From NCBI GenBank assembly GCA_032622095.1, contig CP136066.1, positions 201,278,978 through 201,342,977 of the forward strand: a stretch of 64,000 nucleotides of DNA, read 5' to 3'. The stretch comes from Siphonodentalium dalli. Its lineage: Eukaryota; Mollusca; Scaphopoda; Gadilida; Siphonodentaliidae. The position numbers and the translations under genes are program-made. Below are positions 37,081 to 48,271 of the stretch, piece by piece. Each line of letters begins with the position of its first letter. Position 1 is the stretch's first letter. A model generated the notes under the pieces. That model did no database searches. It was given only the letters and a program-made list of their open reading frames with translations, and was not told the origin of the DNA.

Positions 37081-37362
37081 TTAAGCCAGTTAACTTCTAC
37101 AATTTCGCAAAATGTCTTTGCTAATGACGTATTTATAGCAATAAATGCATGAATCATGAAGATGTTCTGTTATGTTAGATGTAACTAATAGCATAGGTAT
37201 GCCCCCTTACCATCGTCAACAGATTGCCGTAAATTGTAAATTCTGAGACCGATTTCCAAAATTCACGGTAAATACAAATGTGACAAAATCAGACACATAT
37301 ATTGTGTGAGAATTGGCACCAATGTTCGATATAATATAATAAATAATGAATGTCTTGTCGTC

Positions 37363-37457
37363 GACTATGCCAAAATAGTGGTCCTCGATGAGGAATAGTC
37401 CACGAGCCTGCGACTCGTGGACTATTCCTCCTCGAGGACCACTATTTTGGCATAGTC
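37363..37457. repeat. Hairpin with about 44-bp arms
   Basis: GACTATGCCAAAATAGTGGT, continuing to GTCCACGAG, is followed after a short CCTGCGA loop by its reverse complement ending in GGCATAGTC. The outer AATGAATG and CATTCATT motifs extend the pairing imperfectly. Confidence 0.85.
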
Positions 37458-37929
37458 AACTCCAAGCCATTCATTATCTATATAATATTCTTTTATTAAC
37501 GTTTTTCCTTGGAATATCATGTGAAAACAAAACTGGTCTTTATGGATAACATTATAGCAGAATTTGAATTAGAGGTGACAGAAACAAGTTATATTTTGAT
37601 ATTTAGGTTTAACCAAAGTGGCCTTCATGGACATGCTTGCCAAATTGGCAGAAATGTATAAAATAAACTTCACAACAATTACAGAAAACAATATAGCATA
37701 GACGTATCAAATGTATTAAATAACACTATTCTGATAGCAGGTTCTAAAACTATATGGCACTTACTTACTAACCAAAATCTGATTTGGTACAGGCAAATCA
37801 GTCAGATTCTTTCCATGAAACAGAGTATATCTTGATTCAGGATGGTCCAAATCCCAATCAGGATTAATCTTGATATTATTTATTGAAAACCGACTGCCAG
37901 CAACAGTCTGAGATTGTGAAACTAACTGT

Positions 37930-37974
37930 GGTATCTGTTTGACAATTCACCCATCTTGTTCACGGAGTCCATAT
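37930..37974. repeat. Single copy of the satellite monomer (ancestral state)
   Basis: The 45 bases contain GTTTGACAATTCACCCATC, then TTGTTCACGGAGTCCATAT: the 29-bp part and the 18-bp part of the satellite in the same order, with CT missing from TATCTCTG. It lies at the position in copy B that the 15-kb array occupies in copy A. The CACCC variant matches the edge units of the array. Confidence 0.85.
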
Positions 37975-38000
37975 TGGAGTGAGGTGGTTAAACCTTAAAC

Positions 38001-38504
38001 GGGGACTGTACCCATATCCGGTAATTTATGGGACCATCTCATTTTATAATCAACATAATATATGCAACAAATGAAAGAATTTGTGCCACGGATGATTGCA
38101 AAATACACCCAAGTGCTCTTTGAACGATGCAAACAACATGGTAATTACAAGAAAACCATAGTCAGAAATGGTAACGCCACCAAGATTATAGTATTACATA
38201 TAAATAGAAATTATAAAAAATACATAAAATATTTTGATAACAATTGCGTTTAAACAAGTAATCCTTCAAATTATTACTAACAAAGCAAGTAAATGACTGT
38301 GGGGTCACTCAACAGATTATAAAGACTTGGACTTAGTATACTGTAAATACTGGGACTGTATATTTTTAAATTTTAGTCTAAAATTTAAATGAAATAATTA
38401 AAAGATAAAATTTAGCAAGTAGTAAAAGTTAATTTTATCATTTAATTTATTTTTTTGGTTAAATAAAGGAATAATTTAAATGTAAAATTTGGTTTAAAAA
38501 AAAA
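38001..38504. other. No recognisable feature
   Basis: AT-rich sequence with A/T runs. A 63-codon frame at 38062-38253 has no family features. Confidence 0.4.
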
Positions 38505-38775
38505 TGATTGACCGTGGCTCTTCCAATAATTGCGCGACTGACCTGGTCAATTGTTCTTAAGAAGTTGTTTTGAGAATTACTATGGAGGGACATAGTTATG
38601 GCTGTGGCTTCGCGAGTAATTGACTTGGTGACGTGATGTTAACAATCTGAACTCCAGTAAACCAAGGACGCTCCATACCAAATATAAGGTAAATAAATAA
38701 TTCTTTATAAGTTGTTTTAATATTTACTATGGAGGGAAAGAATTGTGGTGCTGGCTTCGTAACTATTTGACCCCA
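38505..38775. repeat. Local diverged duplication
   Basis: TACTATGGAGGGA followed by CTGTGGCTTCG or GCTGGCTTCG occurs at about 38579 and 38726, each preceded by AAGTTGTTTT. The offset is about 140-147 bases. No coding potential. Confidence 0.5.
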
Positions 38776-39121
38776 TTGTAACAAATATAAATATTAGTCA
38801 CTCAGGCAATAGATATGTATCTATTCTGTATATTAAGTTATTGGGTCTTACGTGTCTTGAGATGTCTAAATATGTTTTGATGGACAGATCGCGCAAGCGC
38901 AAGGGACCCCGCCAATCTTATTTGTTGTGCTTCCAATTGTTGACTTATTAAATATGCACATATACTTAAGAAACAGTCGCGTGCGAAGCGCGCTCCCGTA
39001 GGTCGGTTTTTGGATGCCAGTTAATGAAAATATCATTGAAATAATCGGTTTCCCCCCAATAAACATCCATATATTCAATATACATGTTTTTGGAGCAGAA
39101 TTAGGTAGACCATATTGAACG
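38776..39121. other. No recognisable feature
   Basis: AT-rich spacer with nothing supportable. Confidence 0.4.
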
Positions 39122-39545
39122 ACATAATTCTGCTGTGGTTAAGTGGTCAATTACTTTGGACATTACTGTATGTAGATGGAGTTATCATTAGACCTCACAT
39201 CCTTATATGGGATACAGTAATGCCCAAAGTAATTGACCACTTAACCACAGCAGAATTATGGGTAATTTTTCAGGATTTAAAATCCGGAAAAATTACCCAC
39301 AATCTGCTGTGCTTAAGTGGTCAATTACTTTGGACATTACTGTATGTGGATGGAGTTATCATTAGACCTCACATCCTTATATGGGCTACAGTAATGCCTA
39401 AAGTAATTGACCAATTAACCACAGCAGAATTAAGGGTAATTTTTCAGGATTTAAAATCTTGAAAAATTACCCATAATTCTGCTGTGGTTAAGTGATCAAT
39501 TACTTTGGACATTACTGTATGTAGATGGAGTTAAACCTCACATCA
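39122..39545. repeat. Tandem array of palindromes (period about 174 bp)
   Basis: TTTGGACATTACTGTATGT recurs at about 39155, 39329 and 39504. Within each unit, TTCTGCTGTGGTTAAGTGG and CAATTACTTTGG at the left are mirrored by CCAAAGTAATTGACC and ACTTAACCACAGCAGAATT at the right. A smaller palindrome (GGTAATTTTTCAGGATTTAA and its complement) separates the units. The array is therefore alternating stem-loops in tandem. The 115-codon frame across it is a by-product. Confidence 0.85.
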
Positions 39546-40620
39546 GTTTGTTGGGGATTTGGACCTTGACTTGGGACCTTTTTTTTTAACGCAACAAATG
39601 CGAGTACACCTTATACACAAATTTCTGATGTAGCCAGAGTTTTTATTGGATAATATTAGTTTGAAGCCTGCTTACATTTCAATATGTTGTCAGTTTTGTA
39701 TTCTCTGCAGCAGCTAGAACTCGGCGCGTTGAAGCAAAAGTTATAAAAGAAAAATGTGTACGTAACGAGACTATAATACAAATGAAAAAATAAATTGAGG
39801 GAGGGGTGGGCATTACAGGGAACTAAGGGTTGAACCGATATAAATCTGTAGAGCGATAACGACCAATGTTGACATATTATGCATCTCAACTCTACTGTTG
39901 CAACAAGGTTATAAAATAGGGGGGGGGGTGTCAGAATTTTAGTCATCTCTATATAGTGCCAGAATAGTAATTTATGGACTTCTATAGTGGTACAATACAA
40001 ATTAGAATCAAATGATAAAAAATATGTATGTAACACAACTATACCGATGAAAATAAAAATAATAATTTAGGCCGGGATAAGATGTTGGTTTGGTTATATG
40101 GACTCGGAGAAAAAGGGGTTCGTACCGATGAACTGACATAAATTAGTGGAGCGATGTTGCCATGTAATGCATCGCGACTGTACTAAAGCAGCAATGATAT
40201 AAAATTGAGGGGGTCGGAAATTATCTCTATCTCTATAGATGGCACCAGAATTATATAGAAAGGAATAGCAATTGATATACGTATACGGTATACTATAGTA
40301 ATACCATAGACATATAAGTACAAGTATCACGCAATAAAATATTTCGTAACGTGACTATAGCGATGAAAAAAATAAATAAATTGGACTGGGATTAGAGATT
40401 GGGTTGGTTATATGTGGATAATTGGATATGGAATTCATACCGATGAAATGATACAAATTAGTGGAGCGATAAAGACCAATGTTGACACTTAGTCAGGCTA
40501 CGCGGGGGAAATAGGGGTTGATACGATAGACCGAAATAAATTTGTCGAGTGATAATGACCAATGTTGACGTATAAAGTAACGCGACTGTACTGTTGCACA
40601 ATTATCATGTAGAACCAGTC
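39546..40620. repeat. Diverged tandem repeats of about 250-300 bp
   Basis: The motif series ACCGAT(A/G)..., AAATT(A/T)GTGGAGCGAT, GACCAATGTTGAC and GCGACTGTACT followed by a poly-G patch recurs near 39833-39935, 40125-40215, 40436-40500 and 40525-40610 with many changes. A 126-codon minus-strand frame at 39656-40036 lies within the repeats and is not supported as a gene. Confidence 0.55.
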
Positions 40621-40689
40621 AAATATGGACTCTGGTGCCAATATGGAACAGCTCAGAAAACATTTGAAGGGGCCTAAAATTTATTTAAC

Positions 40690-41065
40690 ATGGGATCTGC
40701 CATACAAATCGATTTATGTTGATAAATCTCTTATTTTTCAAAATTTTAAGCTGAGACTTGGTGTGTCTGAGTGGGATACGTATATATTCCTAAAATGATA
40801 GGATACAGCACATAATTATGTTTTAGGTGGAAGAAATGATTTTTTTTCGATGATAAAATTTAACAATAAGTTAATATTATATAAATTATAATAATAACAT
40901 GGGTGGGATTTGCAAATAAAATCGATTTATGTTGACAAAACTGTCATTTTTCAAAATTTTGAGTTGAGAATTCGTGTGTCTGTGTGTAATACTTATATAT
41001 TCTTAAAATGACAGAGTCCAGCGCGTAATTATGTTTTAGATGGAAGAAATTGAATTTGTTTTCGA
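40690..41065. repeat. Tandem duplication of about 210 bp
   Basis: CATGGG, AATCGATTTATGTTGA, TTTTTCAAAATTTT, GTGTGTCTG, TATATATTC and TAATTATGTTTTAG occur in the same order in both halves (40690-40850 and 40899-41060). No open frame is conserved. Confidence 0.65.
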
Positions 41066-41339
41066 TAACCATCTACGGCCGTACGACGGGTTTATCGAGT
41101 ACGCTATTTTATAAACAAACTTTTGTCAATAGCCGTTTTGGTCAAACTAAACCTTTTTCGACCGGGAAAGCAGATCCGAATAGTAGCTAAGATGTATTTA
41201 GATATAATTATCAAAAGAATTTGACCGATTAGGGTGCATTTTAAAAGAATCGAGTGGAGAAATCTTGGTGACATTTTCATAAAACACGCCGATAATTCCA
41301 AAGATAAAAGATGGCGGTTATCACAATAGAACAGGCATA
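41066..41339. other. No recognisable feature
   Basis: Short spacer. A 65-codon minus-strand frame (41104-41301) has no family features. Confidence 0.35.
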
Positions 41340-42420
41340 ATATTACCCATAATTCACATCACAACACCAGGGGGCTTACCCATAATTCACCTCACTATAC
41401 CAGGAGGCTCCCAATGGGTTATATATTATTTTCAGGCTATCAGATTATTTATATTTTCAACAACATATTATTATACCGGTGACTTTAAGATTACAATTTC
41501 AGCCTGTCCTGACTATCGATACGATTGAGTCATATTTTCAAAAACATATTATACACCGGTGGCGTTAACTTTACAATTTCAGCATCTATGTGATTCTATC
41601 GGTACGATTTGAGTAAGGTACAAAAAAAAGAAATCTTCGCCCACTCGACCACAGAATTGGAGACTACCACTGAATATGAAAAACAGCCACACTAGAAACA
41701 CCACACATGGTGGCGTAATAATAAATAAATTAAACCATAAACTCTTACCATAATTACAGAAAATAAAAGATGGCCGTTACTACAAAAAAACAGACATGCG
41801 CACTCCAATTAAAATTACCCATAATTCAGTTCACTACACCAGGGGCTCCCAACAGGTTATACAATATTTTCAGGCTATCAGATTATTTATATTTTCGACT
41901 TTAAGTTTACAATTTGAGCCTGTCCTCACTCTATCGATACGATTTATCATAAACATATTATACACCAGTGGCGTTAACTTTACAACTTCGGCATCTACGT
42001 GATTATATCGGTACGATTTAGTAAGGTACAAACAATCTCCATAAAATACCCACAATTCAGTTCACTACATGCAGGGGCTCCCAATAGGTTATTCCCATTT
42101 ATTATGGGCTCCCAATAGGTTATACAATATTTTCAGGCTATCAGATTATTTATATTTTCAACAACATATTATTACACCGGTGACTTTAAGTTTACAATTT
42201 GAGCCTGTCCTGACTCTATCGATAGGATTTATCATATTTTCATAAACGTATTATACACCGCTGACGTTAACTTTACAATTTCGGCATCTACGTGATTATA
42301 TCGGTACGATTGAGTAAGGTACAAACAATCTCCAAGAATACATTCGCCCTGTACTCCATGCGATATAAAAAAACCAAATGCTAGAAACACCACACTAGGT
42401 GGCGTAATAATGAAAAATGA
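41340..42420. repeat. Three diverged tandem copies of a 400-480-bp repeat
   Basis: Each copy carries ACCCATAATTCA or ACCCACAATTCAG, a CCAGG(G)GGCT motif, CAGGCTATCAGATTATTTAT, GCCTGTCCT and TCGATACGATT, a second related sub-block (TACACCG, GCGTTAACTTTACAA, ATCGGTACGATT) and, in two copies, AGAAACACCACAC plus GTGGCGTAATAAT. The copies start near 41340, 41812 and 42049. Within each, the two sub-blocks look like an older internal duplication of about 85 bp. Confidence 0.75.
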
Positions 42421-42569
42421 ATGTATGACTGGAGTTCATAGAGCATAATTATGAGTGTATGTTGCACTCATACATGGCTTAAATTCATTTGTTGCATATA
42501 TTCTGTTGAGTATAAAAAGAGATGGTCGCATACATGGCCGGATTTTAGGGTACAGTACCCCGGTATTAA
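42421..42569. other. No recognisable feature
   Basis: Short AT-rich spacer with a small TATGAGTG...CACTCATA stem near 42450. Confidence 0.35.
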
Positions 42570-42977
42570 GGTGCAGGTTAACTGGCCAATTTTGAATTGG
42601 GATTTCCGTGCAAATCTGATGAGCAAAAGTTACAGAGTTGCTCATACTTCTGAGTGTGACTTGGTGTGATATTGGAAACAATATATTTGTTGGCGGGTCC
42701 GCTTGGAACTTGTTCCATTATAATGTTGGTGTGTTTATTTTTGAATTTTATATGGATTATTCAAATGTAGGTCATGTGATGTAATTCCCGAAAAACATTC
42801 TAAAATTTTTATTTATTGCAAATTTTTTTAATTTACCTAGCACACCTGTCAGTTAAATGTTATGGCTGTTCAATGATATGTCTGCTTTGAATCCCGAACA
42901 GCTGCTTCATACATCAACTTTTGATCAGGAGATTTGCATGGAAATCCCCATTCAAAATTTTTCACTTGACCTCCCCC
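42570..42977. mobile_element. 408-bp TTAA-flanked TIR element
   Basis: TTAA lies on both sides (42566-42569 and 42978-42981). The left end GGTGCAGGTTAACTGGCC, then AATTTTGAATTGGGATTTCC, aligns without gaps to the reverse complement of the right end (GGGGGAGGTCAAGTGAAAAA, then TTTTGAATGGGGATTTCC) for about 60 bases at roughly 80% identity. It is an older copy than the other TTAA elements. There is no transposase frame. Confidence 0.6.
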
Positions 42978-42981
42978 TTAA

Positions 42982-43477
42982 CACCTGCTGGTTGTATAGA
43001 ATATAGTATTCAGGCTAAAATATGGACACTCTGAACAGATTCTGATAGATAAGAAAGAATTGTTTATTGAATGATGGTAATTGTTACCTGGTACATGAAA
43101 CATTCTGTTTCATTGTTGTATTGACTAATTGGTATGTGTTAAAAATTGTGTCTTATTGGAATTTGCTAATGCATAGCTGCATCTTACATGTTACAACTCC
43201 AAGACAATTGAATTCTGTTTTTAAACTACATATCCAATTGAAACCATTTGTTGTTTCATTGTACCTCTTCTCCAATATTATTGGCATTCCAACATTTAAA
43301 TAGTTTTGCTAGGTCTGTGTGGAAGTTGAACATATTGAGACATATTTGGTTCAATATCCTATGTGGTTTCAAGTTATAGCCAATTGTATCTGATTGTATG
43401 TGTTTGATCTACCTTTGTTCACAACTTCAGTTAATATTGAGAGCCTAACCCTTCAGTCTGTGGTCTGCTCACAACTT
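42982..43477. other. No recognisable feature
   Basis: AT-rich sequence. A 78-codon frame at 43067-43303 has no recognised features. Confidence 0.35.
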
Positions 43478-44180
43478 AAAGGTTTAACCAAACTACTCTA
43501 ATATGGACTTGAGAACACGTTGGGTAAAATGGCACACACTTTCAGGATGGCTAAATACAACTATAAATGCATTACATGCAGTAAAATCACTTTACCGGTG
43601 ACAGAAATGGGAAACATGTGATACTTTCTTCCCAACTTAAATCCGGCTTTATACGCACACACATGTTTGTAGTTTGTAGATTTAGTTAAATTACCAGAAA
43701 TAAATGTAAAGTACATGACTTTATTCTCATGTTTATGGAGAGAGTGTTTGAATTTTGAAATATCGTAAACAGACATCACACAGCTGTTTTACTATCACTA
43801 TATCCAGTTTCTAGAAACCAGTAATGAACATTCATTGAACAATCTCTTGATTAATCCTGATTGGGGTTTGGACCAGGCTGCTATGTTAAACAGCATGATT
43901 GGGTGGTTGACTGAACCTGACCCACTGTATAAACAAGACACGACAGTCAGTGTCAAACCTATATCTGTGGAAGCTATAGCTCTGGTGAAGTTGAATCACA
44001 ACTCGTACTCGAACTTTCGAAAATTCACATTAAATACGTTTTGGTATATAATGTGGATTTCTCAACAAACCGTTTCTTATGAAGTTCTCCTGAATCAAAA
44101 TATACTTTTTTATGGAAATTATCAGACTTATATGTCTGTATTACGTGCACAAAAAGTCGTATGGGCTCAATTTAACTGAA
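43478..44180 (-). repeat. Dispersed repeat family, copy C (inverted) with relic satellite monomer
   Basis: The reverse complement aligns with copy A around 6500-7209 and with copy B around 37770-38000. Shared segments include CCCAATCAGGATTAATCAA, TTTAACATAG followed by CAGCCTG, and GGGAAGAAAGTATCACAT. The bases at 43501-43545, read on the minus strand, correspond to one satellite unit (CATTTTACCCAACGTG, TTCTCAAGTCCATATT) and are followed by GTTTGGTTAAACCTT as in copy B. It is more diverged than B. The 114-codon plus-strand frame (43835-44179) runs antisense to the repeat and is not supported as a gene. Confidence 0.65.
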
Positions 44181-44261
44181 TTAATTAACTGCATGAATGG
44201 AATTAAATTGTGTATGCAGGGTTACAACCATTCTGAACCATAGAATACGGTTCCGTGCGCC

Positions 44262-44690
44262 CAGGGACGTGACCAGGGGTCTCCTCGGGGGTGTCAATCT
44301 TGGAAATGCACTCCTTGGACCAGACAAACCTAATGTAATTACATTGTCAACTAACATCTATTGGTCTATAACTCCAGGTAAATTAACACCCGATTTGATT
44401 TTCTTAAATTAATTAGTTAATTTCAGTTTTTGACAGGCCACGGGGAGGGACCAGGACACCCGACACAATGTTAGGACGTTTTGATATCTGAACATGAAAA
44501 TTGGAAAATCATTGCAGCTAGACTGGTCTTAATCTTTTCAAGTGTTAGCAATTTACAACCTGACAAAACCCTAAGGTTTGAAATCTTCCAACTGATGGCC
44601 ATTTCATTCCATAATATCACAAGTTGTATACAGTTTCCTGGGTATAAAGAAATAGATATGAATCGTATATACCCCTGTCCGAAACGCATA
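44262..44690. mobile_element. Diverged relic of the hAT-like element
   Basis: It starts CAGGGACGTGACCAGGGGTC, resembling the terminal repeat and sub-terminal sequence of 27129-27180. From 44400 on it carries GGCCACGGGGAGGGACCAGG and AAGTGTTAGCAATTT, matching the interior at about 27945-28040. The right terminus was not found. A further short piece (GGCAATGGCTAGAGGGTCTC) lies at 45147. Confidence 0.55.
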
Positions 44691-45399
44691 TATGTCAATT
44701 AATTATTGATTTTCTTCGACTTGTCTGCTATAAAACATACAATCAATTGGGACATTTTGAAGGGCTAATTTTAGAACAGATCGGCGATGAAACTTCAGAC
44801 GATCTCAATTAGAAATAGAGTTATTCCGATTGCTACGCTCCGAAAGTTTCCGTAGCTCTAGCAGGCGTAGCAAGAGGGATACCTCTATCTTGTCGGCGCT
44901 TTCCACCAAGCCAAAATCTTAGACATTTTGCTCTAGAACCGTAGGAATAAACCACTTTATTGTGCCTTTATGGACAGGACAAATACTATACCAAATTTCA
45001 GTTTATTCGTGTTTTATCCACGCAAAAAGTTATTTGATTTATTTCTAAAGTGTTAAAATCGGATTTTACAAATCGAAGTTTCTTTTTCTCTTTGTAGGTC
45101 ATGCCGCCACCAGGGGGTATGTATAATTATCTTATACTGATAGGGCAATGGCTAGAGGGTCTCTGTTGTAGTGAGAGGTCTAAATAATTGATAAAAAGTA
45201 GCCATAGTTCACACGTTTGGTCTAAAAGAAACACTGTTTGCACTGAATAGTGGTTGAAATTTCAAACTATCAGAACAAATTCAATATAGGTTTGTTCTGC
45301 AATGTTGTGTTTGCCATGAAAGTTTGAATTGTTTGCCCAAAACTGCCAAGTCCCTTGTAGTTCTCACAATTCCGTTGTGACATTCCAAAGTTGATTTTG
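44691..45399. other. No gene; possible hAT-end fragment at 45147
   Basis: AT-rich sequence. Apart from the short resemblance to the hAT-like terminal sequence near 45147 I see nothing to annotate. Confidence 0.35.
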
Positions 45400-45895
45400 T
45401 TTATTTATATCGATAATCCGACATTTCCATATCCCTTAGTCAATATCGTTTAGTTATATCGATAATCCTACATTTTCACTCCCCTTTGTCGATATAGTTT
45501 ATTTATATCGATAACCCTGGTCGATATCATTTAGGTATATCGATAATCCATCCCTTTATCGATATCGTTTAGTTGTATCAATAATACTACATTTTCACAT
45601 CCCTTGGTTGATATAGTTTAGTTATATCGATAATCCGTCATTTCCACATCTCTTAGTCAATATCGTTTAGTTATATCGGTAAACCTACATTTCCGCATCC
45701 CTTAGTCAATATCGTTTAGTTATATCGGTAAACCTACATTTCCGCATCCCCTGCTCGATATCATTTAGGTACTAGTATATCGATAGTCCATCCCTTTGTC
45801 GATATCGTTTAGTTGTATCAATATTCCTACATTTTCACATCCCTTGGTTGATATCGTTTAGTTATATCGATAATCAGACATTTCCACATCAATTG
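45400..45895. repeat. ATCGAT-rich minisatellite (period about 53 bp)
   Basis: Units read GATATCGTTTAGTTATATCG followed by ATAATCC, TACATTTTCACATCCCTT and a variable link. Two larger blocks (about 45529-45625 and 45765-45875) repeat the same series of variants, so a higher-order duplication exists. Each unit holds palindromic ATCGAT and GATATC sites. Confidence 0.85.
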
Positions 45896-47505
45896 TAGTA
45901 CACGGGCTGGTGCACACCACTGGTTTAGTATTGTCATGTACCCTAATGTGTATTGATCAGGGAAACTGATGTTAACAGCAAATATTGTGGGTCCTAGTGT
46001 ACTTACTGGGTCAAAGTTTAGACTCACTCAGTTACTATTTTTTCCGATTATATGATGGGGGTAGGGGAAAAAATTATTAAGTGATGGCATTGTGATTGGA
46101 TTTTAACAGGTGATGTGTCATTTTATTGGTATTTGAATATTCTATCCACTGGTACCAAAACAAATAAGATGCTGTCATTGACGACAGAACAATATGACTA
46201 TTTTTCACTCATATCTTCCAGATTAGTTTCTGCTGTTTGAAACTGGTTGAGAATTGCGACGTTATTATAAATATTTTCACGTTAACTGGTCATTGGAACA
46301 TGTCGTGGGTCTAAACAAAATATTGGGATTCTAATCATATTTCAATACGAAATGAGCAGAACCGTGCAATGTAAGTGAGGCATACCATTCATTATGAAAA
46401 TTGGAACTCAATGGAACCAAAATTCTCACTGTAACTCAAAATGACTGCCAAAATGGCGGCCAAATTATGGAAAATGGTAGATATTGCCCCAGGGTGCAGC
46501 CCCAGGGTGCAATCGCTTACAAGGTGTGGTTGGTTATTAAAATCGACTAATATACATTATGTACATTGAATACCAACATTACTGAATCAACATGGTCAAT
46601 TGTTACAATTGTAACCACAGACATTATAAGAAATATTGGATTTTTCTCTCACAAAATTGACATAAAAATCGGCAAAAATTAACTTTTCATATTTGGAACA
46701 TTTTTAGCTCAACTTTACTTTGTTTGTTTGTTTGAGCTATTGTCGTGGGTTTGTCGTCCGTTTGTTTGTCGTCAGTTTGTTCATTCGTGTGTGTCTGCAT
46801 GCGTAAACAATTACCTACGGACCACGTCACCAAACTTCACACGGATCTTCGGAGTGACCTCTAGATGGGAGCTTACCATTTATTTTCCAGAATTCTATTA
46901 GAAGCATGGCTGCCAGCAGTGCTGCCATCTTGTATTTTCCTCTTTGTATTACTAAATCCGTTGGGTGTTTTGTATTACATAGACTTATTAACTTTCTGAA
47001 TTCCCTATCGCTTCACCAACTGTAACTTTTGACAATAGCCTCTATCCAAGTTGAGCTTCAGTAACACTTTCATTTCAAGTAAAATGGAATTATCGTTGGT
47101 TTCAAATGTGTTTATTCTTGTGATTGTCTTAAATGTGTCACACTGAGGTGTGACACGTTTATTTTAGACAATATTACTCAAGATTGCTTGCAAAATGGCA
47201 ACCATATTTGGTACAAAGTTGATTTTCACATATATCCCGAAAATTATTCTCTGCTGTAAAGTGAGGTTCCGAAAATGTAGCAAATTGTGACTCACTTGGT
47301 TATTAAATATTAATCAGCTAACAACTGTTATGTTGTATTCTGGTTGTTCCTGCACCTTATGAGGCATGACAAGTTCATTTTAAAGGATGCAGTATGGAAA
47401 TTTTCCGAAAACTTCTTTTGGTATTCTGCCATTGTTTTTGAAACGACGAGAGGGACCATAATATGTGGCTACTCTGGCCCATTCCATAAAAATTGATCAA
47501 CTTAA
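45896..47505. other. No gene; GTTTGTCGTC microsatellite-like tract (46718-46800) and hairpin (47122-47172)
   Basis: AT-rich sequence. The tract TTTGTTTGTTTGAGCTATTG with GTCGTCCGTTTGTTTGTCGT looks like a diverged simple repeat. The hairpin pairs TTGTCTTAAATGTGTCACAC with its near reverse complement across a GAG loop. No coding frame is supported. Confidence 0.45.
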
Positions 47506-47905
47506 CCCTTTACCCAACAGAACGGCCCTGTGCCAATGCGTTCTCTTATATATGCGAGTCGACCATAGGTCGCCTCGCATATATAAGAGAATGCACTGGC
47601 TTAACACATATTAAAAATGATAAAATTGTCAAAGAATGTAGAAAAATATTATTAAAATTTTAAAAAATGTAAGAATTTTTTTTTTAGGCCAATGCATTCT
47701 CTTATATATGCGAGGCGACCTATGGTCGACTTGCATATATAAGAGAATGCATTGGCACAGGGCATAACTGTAACCATCACAATGTGGTCAATGAACCGGT
47801 TCCAATGATATCCATATTTGTATGGTGTTATTGAGACAGACGGAAGATATTTTAGGCTGTTGAAGCTTTATTTGGGCGTTTTTGGTCGGTTTGTTGGGTA
47901 AAGGG
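47506..47905. mobile_element. 400-bp CCC-ended TIR element with two internal hairpins (piggyBac-like MITE)
   Basis: Perfect 14-bp inverted ends CCCTTTACCCAACA lie at 47506-47519 and 47892-47905. TTAA precedes the left end; the right flank reads TTCG, so one duplication has decayed or is absent. CCC ends at a TTAA site fit the piggyBac group. Two strong hairpins sit inside at about 47530-47600 and 47687-47757. Both are built on the arm CTCTTATATATGCGAG and the loop region CGACC(T/A)ATGGTCG, and they are inverted relative to each other. The interior between them is A/T-rich and non-coding. Confidence 0.65.
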
Positions 47906-48271
47906 TTCGTACATGGTGTATGTCAAGATGGCAGTCATGGAGTGACTCTATGATCATAGGTGGGATGAATAGGTATACAGTGAGTTATTGCATGATCATG
48001 AATGGTGTGAATGTTTATGTACACAAGGAGTGACTATATGGTCATGGGCGGTGTGTCCATGGTGAGATGTATAGGTATACAAGGGGTGGCTGAATGGTCA
48101 TATGTGAGGTGAATAGGTATACAGGGGATGATTGCATGGTTATGTGTAGGTGTACGGGTATACCCGATGTGGCTGTTTGGTCATTGCTGTGGTTTATGGG
48201 TATAACGAGCGTACATTGTCATATGTGTGTTGTTTATGTATATATAACTGAATGGTCATGGGTGGGATGTA

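Larger units (their letters stand above)
33890..38000 (+). repeat. Dispersed repeat family, copy B (unexpanded)
   Basis: This copy is collinear with copy A (5190-7162 plus the flank after the satellite), but later insertions enlarge it: a 105-bp TTAA palindrome (34180-34284), a tandem repeat block (34640-35265), a 584-bp TTAA element (36497-37080) and a hairpin (37363-37457). At 37930-37974 it holds one copy of the satellite monomer in place of the 15-kb array. Sequence after the monomer (GAGTGAGGTGGTTAAA) matches the right flank of the array. Coding potential is not conserved between copies. Confidence 0.7.

Noticed and set aside
39115-39462. 115-codon frame with a repeated internal segment
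   Set aside because: The duplication in the protein reflects the tandem palindromes; codons are not conserved independently of the DNA repeat.
43835-44179. 114-codon plus-strand frame
   Set aside because: It is antisense to copy C of the dispersed repeat, and copies A and B do not keep a corresponding frame.
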